Of a stretch of DNA of 64,000 nt, positions 11,421 to 23,947 are shown piece after piece. Origin of the DNA: Carnegiea gigantea (Eukaryota > Streptophyta > Magnoliopsida > Caryophyllales > Cactaceae). Made by a program: the position numbers and the translations under genes. How positions within the stretch are numbered: the first letter of the stretch is position 1; the number at the start of each line of letters is the position of its first letter. The DNA lies in assembly GCA_029747015.1 (NCBI GenBank), contig JAKOGI010002171.1, forward strand, positions 17,501 through 81,500, written 5' to 3'. A model generated the notes under the pieces. That model ran no database searches. It was given only the letters and a program-made list of their open reading frames with translations, and was not told where the DNA came from.

Positions 11421-12275
11421 GTGATCCTTTATGTAATTATGTGGCAAATACCTCCTCGACACGAACTCGTGCTAGAACCAACCGCCATGGAGATGATATG
11501 TCAGTTTAATAAGCTTAAGCCTCCCAAGTTTAAAGGTGAAGCTGACCCTATGGTATACGAGGAGTGGGTTCGGAGAATGGAAAATGTATTTGAGATCATG
11601 GAGTGCCCTGAGAGGTTCAAGGTGCACCTAGCCGCTTACCAATTTGAAAAAGAAGCTGAATTCTATGGCGGACAGTAAAACCTAGGGTAGGTGAACCTGT
11701 GTTAACCTGGAACCAACTGAAAGCCTTAATGGATTCTCAATATTACCCTTTAGATGTAGGAAGAGTTAAGGAATGAGCATTTTTATGCTTGAAACAAGGA
11801 GAAATGAGCGTAATGGAATATGCGGAGAAGTTCAATGGCTGAGCCGATTTGCACCAAATCAGGTGGCCACCGAAGAAACGAGGATGGACCACTTCGAACA
11901 GGGATTAAGAGGGGAAGTGAAATAAATAATAGTAGGATATACTTATGATAGTTTCCAAGAAGCGTACCAGAAGGCCATGAAAATGGCTCGCATCATAAGC
12001 AAAACCGAGATTGAGAATAGAGAGAAGGATCAAGTGGGGGAGAAATTTGGCCCCGGAGGATCCAATTCTCAGGGAAACATAAACTCTAGGAGGTTTAAAG
12101 ATGGGATGAAATAGGGAAAAGGAAAGAAAAGTAGGCCACCCGATGGAAACCAAGGAAAACATATGACCAGTGTGGAAGATAACACCCTGGCCCATATAGA
12201 AGCCTTACGAGCCCATGTTTTGGATGTGGCAGTATGGGTCACAAAGTTGCAAATTACCCAAAGGCTACATAAAAT
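11421..12275 (+). pseudogene. element B gag (capsid, zinc knuckle), degenerate
   Basis: A Ty3/gypsy Gag of Tekay-like style. The open piece 11421-11678 contains CQFNKLKPPKFKGEADP and YEEWVRRMENVFEIMECPER, the start of a Retrotrans_gag capsid domain ('PPKF.G..DP..A..W...M'). Reading then changes frame. Further capsid motifs follow (LKQGEMSVMEYAEKFN near 11790-11835, and EAYQKAMKMARI near 11960). At 12213-12260 the zinc knuckle CFGCGSMGHKVANY has a Tyr in place of the final Cys. The real start is unclear; the Met at 11421 may be too early, and by comparison with 59644 the start would correspond to about 11447. Stops near 11676, 11776 and 12113 make it non-coding. Confidence 0.85.
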
Positions 12276-12439
12276 AGTCGGGGTCATATTCAGGGATCCA
12301 GAACGGGAATCAAGCCAGTGGCGCAACGAGATTGCCTAACCATTGGTACTCCCTCCGGGGACAGTCGAAGCAACCAGAAGCCAAAAATTGGCTACCGGAT
12401 GCTTAGCTAGAAGGAAAGGAGACTGGGGAACCTACTGAC

Positions 12440-12823
12440 ATGAGGTAAGGTATTCTCTTGTTAACCAACTTTATGCCCCATCCTGTCATTCTAGTACTGC
12501 TTGCCCTTTTGTCATTCTTGATTTGCAAAGGAACTTGTTAGTAGACCTCATGAGATGCATATGCAACATTACATAACCTCTTCCTTAGAAACTATCTGCC
12601 ATACTGATCATACTTGTAGAGATTGAATTGTTTTAGTGTAAGGGAAAACACTCCCTGATGATTTTGTATGAATAGAAGTCCAAGGATGGGATGCCATTGT
12701 GAAGATAGAATGAATAGCTAAGCATAAAGTGACTTGGATTGTGAAAAAAATACAGGTGAAGCATCTCCATTAATTCCTACAAGTAAGCAATTTTGAAGAC
12801 GAAATTCTTTTAAGGGGGGCGAG
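12440..12823 (+). pseudogene. element B protease remnant fused to pol end and polypurine tract
   Basis: 12440-12750 matches, in broken frames, the protease of the relative at 60640-60960 (AKHKVTWIVKK here, AKHKVTIDCEKK there). The protease active-site region is scrambled. At about 12750 the sequence switches to the last part of pol: VSNFEDEILLRG (12786-12820), then the polypurine tract AAGGGGGGCGAG (12812-12823) and the LTR. The jump removes all of RT, RNase H and integrase. Confidence 0.75.
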
Positions 12824-15199
12824 TGTAAGGCCCACATACCTTGTTTTCCTGTCGACCTGTTCGTAACGCCTTTTTACGTTATAAAAACCTATTTTATTTA
12901 ACGATATGAGTTAAATTAATTATTGACGTGCTTACATGAGGGATGATTTTACTAAAAAAGAATATTTTTATCGCCTGTAATCATAATATTATTATTAGTT
13001 TTGAAAATCCTTCAATGATTTCTAATAAGCGCTGTTAACGATTATTAATGAGTATTAAATCGATTGGGAATCCGAACACGATTAGGTTATCAATCTTAAA
13101 AGCAGTTCGATGTTTATTAAATCGAACATGGCTGTATTTGGGAACAAGCAATTGATGAAATGCTCTATTATCGATTTGGGTTTAGAATTTGGGTTACGAA
13201 TTAGGCTCGCGGTATCGAATAAGAATCAGCCTGGACGAAAAATAATCGAAAGAGAGCAGGGAGCGGCAAATTAGTAAATTCGCGTGTGACCCCCTTCTTT
13301 CTCCACCTGCCTGCGATCCCCCCTGACAGTCTCCCTTTCTCTCTCTGCTGCCCATCTTCTTCCTCCTCCCATCCTCCTCCTTTAACGTCACTTCCAAGCT
13401 CAAAGCCTAGCAGATTTTCGCCTCACACAGCCGCAAATTCCACCCAATCGGCCTCCCCCACGAGCTAGCCTTCATTTGGAGCGAATTCGAGTCGATTTTC
13501 AAAGCTTCTTGCCACGTTTATGGAGGGTTTTAGGCGCTGAATTGAAGCTCGAACGCGTGCCCAGGCAAGGCGATGCAATTTAGCTTCTAGTTGCTTTTAA
13601 TCTTATATGAATTGGGGTGAAAATTCGTATCTACAAACACCCAATTCAACCTCAAGTTGATAACTGAAATTTAGGCTTGTTTAGGGCTTGAATAGGTGGA
13701 GTTCAGGCATGAGTCGGTGCTGCTCACGTGACCAGAGGGCAAAGGCAGATTTTGGAGACGTTCAAAGAACCTAAGGTCAAGTCGGACAAGCCTACGATCG
13801 AACACCTAGCTTGGGTTTAAGGTGGGGATTTCCTTACTCCTAAATTACTATTAATTTCAATGATTTTAGCTAAACTTATTTGGTGCATGTTAATTCTAAG
13901 TTTAGAAATCAATTTGGGTGAAATTGGAGTCAAAGTTAAGAAATTCGAACATGGTACTGAATTGGGTTAATTGCATGATCATTCGATATATGGCTAAATG
14001 TACCAGTTAATCGAGGATTGTAAAGTAAGCATAATGTTGTTATCGGACTGTCATAGCGTGAGTTGGTCACACTCGAACTCTGTTTTACGCTTAGTGATGC
14101 TAGTTGAGTAGTTGAAGTAATTATAGAAATAACTAATTTTGTCTAAGGGCTTTGGCTAAATCGGTTTGGGCATATTAATAGTCTATTCGTCGTTATTTCA
14201 ATGAAATATTATGCTGATGGATATCTTAGCAAACTAAAAGGGCAAAATGTCGCTTTAAAGTCTCGATTGCATTAGTTGGTACACTTAAACGCTATGTTGG
14301 TTATTAAGCTTGAATGTCATACATATATATGATTGTTTTATGTATTGTTGGTTTGTATATGCCAACATTAAACCGAGTTAGTAGTTGGATGGCTTGAGGT
14401 GAAACTATTTAGAAATTTGAGGTTCTTGTGGTCGGTGCTGTGTGAGAAGGAAGTTTGGGTTGTGAATTGCCACAATCGTGTGGATTGTGAGGCCATGTAT
14501 GGCTCACTGAGTAGATTCTGCTGAGTTGTGATATGAAGTGTATAAATGTGCTATGTGTCAACCCTTTTCCCCTGATATGCTACGTGATGTTATGTGATTA
14601 ATTCTTGAAACTTTAGACGTCTTTAAAAAGAAAAGATCGTTTGGAAAGCTTGTTTTACCCATTGAAAACGCTTTTAAGTTTGTCAGTTGTCCATTCGATT
14701 GTTAGGACGTCTAAGGTGTAAAAAGGTCCTAAATCGTCGAACTATTCAGTTAGTGACTCAACTGAATGGTCAATAGGTTTAGGAAGTTTCAAAGTGAACC
14801 AAAAGTGAATTCGAAAATGTTTTAAGGCATTGGTTTGTGTACGACCTCTCCTTATGTTTAAAAGGATTTAAATGGCGTGAAAAGGGCATCTTAAGGTGCT
14901 AATAACGAAATTTAGCTGACTTGTCTGCTAATTGCTTATTTGAATTTCCATCGGGAGATAGTAAACCCATTATGTTTTTAAGAAACATTTACATTGAAAG
15001 TTTACAACCGAACCTTGTTTACCTTATAAACAAGCCAAGTGCTTTAAGTTCGAATAGTAGCAAGTTTGGAACATTTTAAGCCTTCAGTTTATTTACACAC
15101 CCTCCTTTGAGTGCTAAAAGGGATTGAAACAGGTTATAAAATGACAACTGAGGATTTTATTACGAATCTAGTTCGAATTAAACGCTAACTACGCACTTT

Positions 15200-16045
15200 A
15201 AGTTCCAAATGGGTTTCGTTTTACGAATTAGTAATCGTATTACGTTTATACGAAGCTTTTAAGTTACGAACGAAGTCGTTTTACAATTTAGCAAACTTAT
15301 TATGTTTATACGAAGCTTTTAAATTAGAAACGAAGTTGTTTTAGAATTTAGCAACCTTATTACGTTTATACAAAGCTTTCAAGTTAGAAATGAAGTCGTT
15401 TTATGATTTTGCAACCTTATTACGTTTATACGAAGCTTTTAAGTTAGAAACGAAGGCGTTTTACGATTTAGCAAACTTATTACGTTTATGCGAATCTTTT
15501 AAGTTAGAAACGAAGTCGTTTTACGATTCACAAACTTATTACGTTTATACAAAGCTATTAAGTTAGAAACGAAGTCGTTTTACGATTTAGCAAACTTATT
15601 ACGTTTATACGAAGCTTTCAAGTTAGAAATGAAGTCGTTTTATGATTTAGCAACCTTATTACATTTATACAAAGCTTTCAAGTTAGAAACGAAATCATTT
15701 TACGATTTAGCAAACTTATTGCGTTTATACGAAGCATTTAAGTTAGAAACTAAGTCATTTTATGATTTAGGAAACGTATTGTGTTTATAAGAAGCTTTTA
15801 AATTTGAAGCGAAGTCATTCACGTATTAACAAGCTTATTATTTAAGAAGCCTTTAAGTTTCAAACAAAGGTGACTTATGTGTTGATAAACCTATTACGTC
15901 TGTCAGAAGCTTTTGAGTTATTTACGAAGTTGATTTATGTGTTAGCAAACTCATTACGTTTATGGGAAGTTTTTAAGTTATTTTCGAAGTCGATTTGTGA
16001 GTTAGTAAACTTATTTCGTTTATAAGAAGTTTTTAAGCCAAAAGG
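15200..16045 (+). repeat. 60-bp tandem repeat array in 3' LTR of element B
   Basis: About 14 units of the same 60-bp repeat, one fewer than in the 5' LTR. Measured between shared flanking anchors it is 825 bp against 890 bp. Small indels near 15530 and 15840 shift the phase and destroy the periodic open frame seen in the other LTR. The family E LTR has no such array at the matching place (56950-57180). Confidence 0.92.
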
Positions 16046-16052
16046 AATGAGC

Positions 16053-16060
16053 TATAAATA
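16053..16060 (+). promoter_or_regulatory. candidate TATA box of element B 3' LTR
   Basis: The same GAGCTATAAATATTTCG context as at 8618, conserved despite roughly 10 percent divergence of the LTRs elsewhere. Confidence 0.45.
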
Positions 16061-17694
16061 TTTCGAAGGGTAATGGTCATTTTGTTTAAAAGTAAGATTT
16101 CAGCAAAGTAACCGACTGAAAAAGAGAAATGTAATGCAATTTTAAAGGTTATGAAAGTGCTAGGCAAGTGGCCAGACCTTGAGGGTGGGAATTGGATGCA
16201 AAGATGGTATGAGCTGTTTCACCCTAAGGTAATGTTGGGAGCGGGGTGCAATGATGACATGAGCTGTTCGCGGCAGCTAGACTCAACATATGATTATCTT
16301 GGTGTGAGCTGTTCCCTGATGTGTGACCCGTAAGAAAGCCTTAAGGGGGACTAGACTCAGGATATGATTATCCTGGCGTGAGCTTTTGCCCAATAGAGGA
16401 CAGTATCGAGGTTAGAGTTGCTCTGCTAAGATGCATTTTGGCCAAAAGTTAAGTATGTATACCCCAGGGATAACATAGATTAAGAGTGACGATCTCACTT
16501 AAGGGCGATGTCGACCTCCCCGAGCCAGCACAATAAGATGTTTTGTGTTATAAGTACATTCCTAATAAATATGAGATTTGGTAGTTTGCCATTCTAAGAA
16601 GTTAAAAAAGAAAGAAGTCCTTTTAAAGGAATACGAGCCTCGAGAGGCCAAGTAAAGCATTTAAGAAAAGAAGAAAGCTTTCAAATGCACGTAATCTGCA
16701 TGTATTTTATGAATGTGTTCTGAATATACTTTAAATGAATTTCAAGTGTAGTTTGGTTACATCCTAGTAATGCATTGAATGTTTAAGTTTTTAAAGGTGC
16801 ATATCATAAGAAAGAATGTTTCTTGCAAAGCATTTCTTACCAATTTGGAGGTCTCAGAAGTTTTTAGAAGAGTTGTAAATTTTAAAGAAGTTTACGTGAT
16901 TTATAGGTTGTTCTTGGAATATAATGTGAGTCACTATGTTTTCACAAGTGTGTTTGAGAGCATCGTTCTTATGCTACATGAATACGTGCCTGAATGCTTG
17001 TTAGCAAGAAAGGATGGTGATTAAGGGCCTAGGAATGAGTTGAGGGGCTAGCATCAAGTATACGAGTAGTAATATCTCGTTGGGGACTTTGATTGCCTAA
17101 TATGATAGTAGTATACCAATACGTGATATGTGACTATTATTGGTATGAATGCCTGCAAATGGTTTTGATTTTAAGGGGTGGGGGAGTTCTCACTGAGCGT
17201 GTGGTTGCTCATCCCTTTACTCACTTCTTTTCCAGGGTCGGTTTTAGTAGGTATAAGAGATATTATGAAGTTATTTGATGCCGACCATCAGAAGTCTTTT
17301 TCCAGCTTTGTAAGTCTTCGACCAACCACATTGTAAATCTTTAAGTTCATTTTTGTATGTGAAAGCATGTAGTTGGCTCTGTACCTGTATATATACATAT
17401 ATAAATCATTCTGACCCCAACATGTTAGTTGTTTGCTTGTATATAACCCCGGGCATGTGGCTGAGGGGTCGAATTTGGGATATTTTAGTAAATGTTATAC
17501 CCTATTCCCAGTTTATAGGTACCCTTAGCAGAGCTAAGACGCTAAGATGTTGTTAAGACAAGGGAAACTCTTGCAATTTCGTTCCAGAATGACTATCTAA
17601 ATGCTAATCCAAACCCTCGATCTTCAAGAGCCTTAGGGACTTCCTTCTAAGAAGTTTCGGCAGGGTGACCCCTCCTCGGGTTGGGGGTGTTACA

Positions 17695-17699
17695 CATAC
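17695..17699. repeat. target site duplication of element B (right copy, CATAC)
   Basis: Matches 5324-5328 exactly and abuts the end of the second LTR. On both sides the flanking DNA is the same minus-strand pol end, which confirms the insertion. Confidence 0.9.
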
Positions 17700-18510
17700 A
17701 TAGTGCAAAAAATAGATGAGGATACTTAAATCATATTTCCTCCTCTCCGGTTGCCACGTTGCCTTGGCTTTGGTGTGATTAGCCCAAAGGACCTTTACAA
17801 GTGGAACCATTTTGTTATGAAGCTGCTTCTCTTTGTGGTCTAAGATCTCGATTGGTTGCTCCTTGTAGGTCAAATCGTCTTGGAGTGGAGAGGTTCTAGC
17901 TCGATCACATGAGTTAGGTCAGGGACATGTTTGCACAATTGGGACACATGAAATACATTGTGGAATCTTGAGAGCTCCTCGAATAGTTGTAGTGTATGTT
18001 CCACTTCTCTTATATGCTCTATGATTGACGAAGGACCAATATACCTCAAGGTGAGCTTTCCTAATTGCCCAAATGACATTACACCCTTAGGGGTTAAGAC
18101 TCTTAGGAAAACTTAATCTGCAATCTCAAACACCAAAGGTTGCCACTGTTTGTTTACAAAACTCTTTTGGTGGCATTGAGCTGCCTTGATCTTGTCCTAG
18201 ATCACTCAAATCTTATGTGTGGTTTCTTAGATAAGTTCAAGTCTAATAGTGAGAGCGTCAACGATTTCCTACTAACACAAGAGAGTTCCACACCTCCTAA
18301 CATATAACGCTTTGAATAGACATTTCTATGCTAAAAGGTGCTAGTTATTGTAAGAAAACTAAATTAGCTTTAATTTTTGGCTTATCTTATGCCTTATTGA
18401 AATATAGAACACATATCCGTAGCATGTCTTCTATTGTTTGGATGATGCGCTATATCTGACCATCAATAGCAGTGCTGAAGTTTAACTTAGTCTCATATCC
18501 TTCTTGGAGG
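17700..18510 (-). pseudogene. element A integrase C-terminal part with chromodomain-like tail
   Basis: The minus strand encodes the last third of a Tekay-type integrase. From high to low coordinate: LNFSTAIDGQI and TIQTIEDMLRICV (18490-18420, end of the catalytic core; the glutamate codon of 'SERT' is replaced by a stop context). Then VMSFGQLGKLTLRYIGPS (18082 on, GPF/Y-type module), RFHNVFHVSQLCKHVPD, and a frameshift near 17880. Last come DLTYKEQPIEILDHKEKQL and VPLVKVLWANHTKAKATW (17870-17740), the chromodomain-like tail of Tekay/Del chromoviruses. The frame runs on into element B at 17694, giving a meaningless chimeric ORF. It belongs with the pol end at 5200-5328. The upstream catalytic part is missing beyond about 18510. 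Confidence 0.85.
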
Positions 18511-18894
18511 TGCCAAAACCCAACTTGGGACATTATGGTCCAGTTAAAGACTACGAACTATGTATTCCATGTAGGCAAGCAATTCCAAATAGGCATATAC
18601 AAGCTGATACAAGGTCCAAGCACTGTGAACTAAACTGGTTGGCATACAGATTAATATAAAATTTATAATCCTTTTGTTAGATGGTACCTTCTAGGGCGTA
18701 TTATTTCTGGCTATAGCCGTATTTTGCTATCTATATGAGGGTTCACTCTTAGCTCACTACTTAGTCCTTACGAATAGGTGTGTTACTATATCCTCCACCT
18801 GTAGTTCACCAAAATGTATTCATTATGATCTCTTACTCACTAAGCAACATATCTCTAGCACCATTAGTTTATTATGAGATCCTTAAACTTTAAC

Positions 18895-18955
<61 letters not shown>

Positions 18956-21090
18956 GATAATATATATATTCTTAAAATCATATGCAATACAGAGCTTTCT
19001 CTCTTATCCTAAATGTATTATTATCTTTGTTTCTCCATCCAAACATTTCGTAGGTATTCACAACAGTTATCTTTGAAGAATTAGGCAAGTTAGTCCAAGT
19101 TAAATTAACGTGATGATACCCAAAAATATAATTTTGTTTGATAAATAAGCTCTTAAAATTGTTGCCAAATAACATATATCTTAATAGAGCACTATAATAG
19201 TCATTTCCTCATACCAAGTTTATCTTCATACTTTCTTGTTGTTTTTCCTAATTCGTTCTCCAACTCACCGTGTTTGTCATAACAAGAAAACTTGATAGTG
19301 TAGAAAATCTAGATATAACCACATATACAAATGACTCAAAACCACCCCAATGATATGTATAACCATGAAATTTATCCACGCCCCACCTACAAGCTAAGTT
19401 ATGTTAGAATACCGTAACTCGTTCCTAAGGCTTTGACCAATCTTAAACTTTTCACTAAAACGAGAATTATTATCTTAAACTTTTCACTAAAAGGGGAATT
19501 ATATAGACTATAACGGCTGGCATTGAGTTATACATTGATAATAAAAAAGAAAAATACATGCTTAAGTAGATGTAAGGAAAACAAACAAACGATGTCTGCA
19601 ATCGGAAAAAAGATCATTGGTGTCTAATAGTCAATAACTCAAGGGTTACCAAAGCAAGTGTAATGCCGAAACAAAGACATGGAATGTCAACCTGAAGCAC
19701 AATATACGTATCTAATGAAACAAGATACGTATCCCACAAATCCATCAAAAGGGATACGTATCTAATGAAACAAATAAATAAAAAGAAGTAACAAGATAAG
19801 GCTAATGTTCCTGGAGAGCAAATAAACAATCTTGAGTGATGATGGGGTCTATTGCAAGTGTGTGGATGTATTAAATATAAGAGCCAAATGAAAATATGAG
19901 ATTATAAGGTTAAATATGGCAAGCATAGAAGTCAAAATTGAATACATAAAATCACAAAGTTGGTAATGGTACATGGCAAATTTATGTTCATAAATGGAAT
20001 CCAAATTTTTCTATTGAAAAGATGAAGATATCAACAAAATAGAATGACAGTTCTCATTCCCAAGAAGCAATTGGTTATAACTCAATAGTCATGAAGTTAG
20101 CATTACTCCAAAGGAAACATGAAGAATGCCAAACAAATTCAAAGCTCAATACAGGGTTAACAAATTGATTCCATAAGACTATTTTTCTAAAAAACAAGAG
20201 AAATGAGATCATCGTTAACAAAAACAAGTGGATAGAATTTGGAGAGATAGGAGGAGAACAGAGATAGATGTGTTAACATAATAAACATGAAAGTCGAGTT
20301 AATGTATAAGATCACAAAGTTAAAGCAACACGTGCACGAATAAAGGTAAGGGATCATAAAATTCTAAAATGTTACATGACATAATTTACTAGAAAGACAA
20401 AGAGTTCAACAACAAAAAAGTGAGTTCTCCCTAAGAGGCAATTACAGTAGGATTAGCAGGAAGTTATTCAAATGAGGTAGAACATAGTAGAATAGAAGGT
20501 GAATGATTCTACAGAATGGTAAAAGGTCATAGATTAGTAGGTTAAAAGGAATATAGAGGTGGTTATAGGCTCTCCTATGTGGCATGCTGCAAGAATCGCT
20601 CACTTTGTTGGTATTAACTAAAGGTCAACTTCTTACCTAGGACTATCTACTTTAGCTCCTTATCTGTTAAATCAATTCTATCCCTAAAATTACCTAAAAT
20701 TAATTGATTCAATTAGTCTAGTTTAACTGTTAATTCCTAATAGTACTTGACGCAGAGACATCTCTTAGAACTTCTAAACAGATGTGAATGCACCTTTTAT
20801 CTATTGATACCTTTGGTTGTTTCATCCTCTACAATTCTTGGTGTTTGTTTTCATAAACATTCACATTAACATTGTTCGCAATGCTCATCAATTTCAAGCC
20901 ACACATCAAACATTTCCAACCACACATGCAACATATAAAATATAGGAGCACAATAAATGCATAATGCAATTAAAAGAGACTACATGCAATTTGGCTACCC
21001 TTCCCTGCACTCATGCTCCATTTAACACCTATTTCTTCCTATTTTAAGCATGATCTCAGGATGTACAATCTTAAAGATGCCACTAGGTTA
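18511..21090. other. unassigned, probably degenerate retrotransposon leader or internal DNA
   Basis: No gene or clear protein motif was found on either strand. The stretch holds an AC microsatellite (18897-18949), a 32-bp tandem duplication at 19440-19500 (ATCTTAAACTTTTCACTAAA twice), and a 19-bp repeat at 19705 and 19755 (TACGTATCTAATGAAACAA) that includes a GATACGTATC palindrome. There is also a diverged ~360-bp duplication (about 19900-20100 and 20260-20470). It lies between an A-like LTR with primer site (21091) and the A integrase end, so it may be the decayed 5' internal part of that element. Confidence 0.4.
18897..18949. repeat. (AC)n microsatellite
   Basis: Uninterrupted AC dinucleotides, about 26 units, followed by AAACACAG. 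Confidence 0.97.
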
Positions 21091-21110
21091 AACCCAGAGC
21101 TTTAATACCA
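21091..21110 (-). other. primer binding site next to the second A-like LTR
   Basis: On the minus strand TGGTATTAAAGCTCTGGG resembles the initiator tRNA-Met primer site (TGGTATCAGAGC...). It sits just after the end of the LTR at 21115-23775, which marks that LTR as a 5' LTR of a minus-strand element. Confidence 0.5.
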
Positions 21111-21114
21111 TTTT

Positions 21115-23775
21115 ATGGTGCATTGAGAATTCTAATTTATTTTATGCTAATTTTTAGCCTATTGAATGTGGCGGAACGACCTAATTGGGCATCACTACCA
21201 TATTTTATTACAAATTACAAGGCAAACAAAAGGTTTATTAACATAACAAGGTTAACAATGAAGTTAATAGTTCAGATTGTCAATTGGTCCAAAGGTTAAA
21301 CTTAGTCACACCACAAAGTCCAACATTTGTTCATGCTAAATAAAAGTGTAACTAAAGCTTATATACGGCCTCGCTCATATCCTATTGCCATCCAGTATGC
21401 CACTATCTAAAAATAAAATATTTCAAATAGTGAGATGGAGCTCAATAATGCCTACCCCTAATAGTAAAATGTTTAAATTCATTTCAAACATTTAGGGTAT
21501 GAGAAGGAAATATTCAAACTGTTCGAAACAGAATTGGTTCCAAGCAATTTCAAGATCCTCAAACTGCAAATTCTTAACCATTATTCAAAGCCAGAAACAT
21601 ACTTCAGTTGATGGCAAGTGGCGCCACTGGAGGTTATCATGGGTTACGAGAACCCAAACAGCCTCATGGGTTACTAGAACCCAATAAACCTTATGCTATA
21701 ACCCGAGGAGACTAGCTTTTCTCTATATTATGGGTAAACTTACCCTAATCTCTGGAAGCACCCCTCATGCAAACCGTCTTAATCTTTCGCATTAATTAGA
21801 ATATTCCCTTTGATACCCCTATACTTTTAAGAAACTCATTTGGTACATAGTGTAAAAACAAAGAAGTGTTTCATAAATTCTAATTGATGAATATGATTAG
21901 TAGGACTTATATTTATTTCTACAGTGTGTATGAAATGCATTTTTAAAAAACACATGGTTACCAAATGGAATATCCCTTTAGTATCCTATGAATAGGTTCG
22001 TTTGGGTACCAGTAAGCCTAACCCAGCTAGTTAAGACCTCAATTGACTTAGCAAAATCACTTTTAAACAAGAACTGCCTATACATAAATATTCAATCAAA
22101 ACACCACAGTATGTTAAGAAATTAGCAAAATCATATATCATAGTTCAAGTTTTTACACAAGGTCTCCTTGGCATACAAGATTATATAAGCAATTCACAAC
22201 CAATCAAAAACACATTTTAAAAGAGTAACCAAGGGGAGTTAAGGTATAGACATTACCTCCACCAAGCATAGCAACCTATCTTAGGGTCAATTCTAGATTG
22301 TTGGGCTTAACCATGAAAATAAATAGTCACAACATGGCCAACTTAAGGGAGATCGTACACCCCAGAATAGAAATTTCTCAACCAAAAATCCGAGAAAGCC
22401 CCTAAAGTCTAATGACTAACATTAGTGGCCCTAGATATTGATTTTTAAGCAATTAAGAAGCTTTTTAAAAGCTCATTTACTAACTAAAGCTAATATTGAA
22501 ACATAAACCAATTAAGGTATGTAGGCCAATTTTCTGGCCTAACTTACAGAGGCCATGACTTCATGTAGAAATTTTGTATTGATGTGTATGAGCAAATTCT
22601 AGACAGTGCTTATCTGCTAAAACTTTTCTTTTTTGAGCAGTCACAACCAACCAGAAAAACTACCTCACAAACGCACATCTTTCTGTCTGGTCAATTTTAG
22701 GTCGGAATTGTACAATCCTGGTGGAAAATTCATTTCCCCCTCATTTTTAGCCCAAAATTAATATTCAAGGTTCCTAACAAATGGACTTGTAAATATACAT
22801 CCTGAAATGTTTTCATGATTTCAAGCTAAGTACATAAACCTGTTTATTCCTTAAGTTGGGTCAATGAAGGTCCAGTCACTAGAGTCCAAGTGCTTCACAC
22901 TTTATGAATCATTCAACATGTCTATAATTAAATAACCATGACATAAATGTCTTGTCATCCCTAACATTCAAATTATATCCCTAGATGTGAAAAATCATAA
23001 TCAAACATGATGAAAAGAATAAAAGAAGTGGAAAATATGCTTTACCTTTAATGGTTTCAATTAATGTTCAAGTGTAAGGAAATTCTTTATCATGCACTTT
23101 AAGATCTAAAATTAAATGCAAAAACATGAGTTGAGAGGATTAATAAGGGCTAGAGGATTGAATCAAATTTTATTTCCTTTAAATTTAAGTTTAGATAGAG
23201 AAGAAGAGCCCTAGTCATTCCTTTACTCACCAAGAAGAACATAAGGAAGAGGAGAGATGGTGGCGGCTGGCAGTGGCCAGCGGTTGAGGTGGCTCGGTGA
23301 TGGTGGTGTGGGCGATGAGAGAGAGAGAGGCAGGAGAGATTAAGAGAGGGAAAATGAAGTGATAATTGGGATGGGGGGGAAGAAGGTTATTTAACGTGAA
23401 AAAAACCCAACAATTTTCTTTCTTTTTTTAAGGGTTGAGTAAAATGGATGGAAAGTGATTAATAAGAAAGTGAAGGATTTAGAAAATTTTCTTTTTATTC
23501 ATTCCAAAATGTCAACACACTTAAAATTTAAATTTAAAACTTATGAGGGAAAACTTATAAAAAAATCTAAATTTTTATTGAATAGGATTACTAGATCCTT
23601 TAATAAAGCATTGGCTTAGATAAAAAATATAGAATTTTGGACCTGGTCCGAAGTTCTAATTGATATGAAGGCCAAATACTAAAATTACTACCTACAAGCT
23701 CCACTTTAGTTCTTGAATTAAAAAGTACCTTAATTATTCTTCATGATTATTGATATGAATTTTCGAGGTTTTGCT
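21115..23775 (-). mobile_element. second A-like LTR (minus strand, probable 5' LTR)
   Basis: The minus strand begins near 23775 with AGCAAAACCTCGAAAATTC, a decayed form of TGTAAAACC. The first ~900 bp follow 5199-4250 with many substitutions: shared stretches include the segment starting ATTGAATCAAATTTTATTTCC and the purine-rich GAGGAGAGATGGTGG. The remainder (22850-21115) does not match the other copy by eye. This suggests related but distinct LTR subfamilies, or extensive rearrangement. No ORF is supported. A direct duplication, GGGTTACGAGAACCCAA then GGGTTACTAGAACCCAA, lies at about 21640-21685. Confidence 0.5.
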
Positions 23776-23947
23776 ACTAAGACAAACATCACCACTTAAG
23801 ACCAAATCCAGAGTGAATTCCTAAAAAAGGCTTCCTCCATTGGTCAATTGACTGCTTTAGTGCCTGCTATGACCATTAAGAAGCTTAGGAATTGTAGGAG
23901 CATTTGAGCGAAAATTCACATTTGCATTCTACTTGCTTACATTATGG

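Larger units (their letters stand above)
5329..17694 (+). mobile_element. element B: non-autonomous Ty3/gypsy retrotransposon with ~4.8-kb LTRs
   Basis: A structurally complete LTR retrotransposon: LTR (5329-10119), primer binding site (10125), a 2.7-kb internal region, polypurine tract (12812-12823), LTR (12824-17694), with CATAC on both sides. LTRs start TGYAAGGCCC and end GGGGGTGTTACA. The internal region has gag and a protease remnant, but jumps from about the end of protease to the last residues of pol near 12750. RT, RNase H and integrase are therefore missing, and any mobility would have needed proteins from a relative such as family E. The first ~170 bp of the LTRs differ at roughly 10 percent by eye, mostly transitions, so the insertion is old. 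LTRs of 4.8 kb are long for plant gypsy elements. Confidence 0.9.
12824..17694 (+). repeat. element B 3' LTR
   Basis: Starts TGTAAGGCCC after the polypurine tract and ends GGGTGTTACA before CATAC. It is 4,871 bp and parallels the 5' LTR along its whole length, including the tandem array (15200-16045) and the TATA box (16053). It retains the segment around 16410-16490 (GAGGTTAGAGTTGCTCTGC and following) that the 5' LTR lost. Confidence 0.88.

Noticed and set aside
11905..12326. Antisense ORFs of 96 and 85 residues
   Set aside because: They lie opposite the recognisable gag of element B and show no family features.
17604..17873. 89-residue minus-strand ORF
   Set aside because: It crosses the boundary between the element A integrase and the element B LTR; only residues encoded above 17694 are real integrase.
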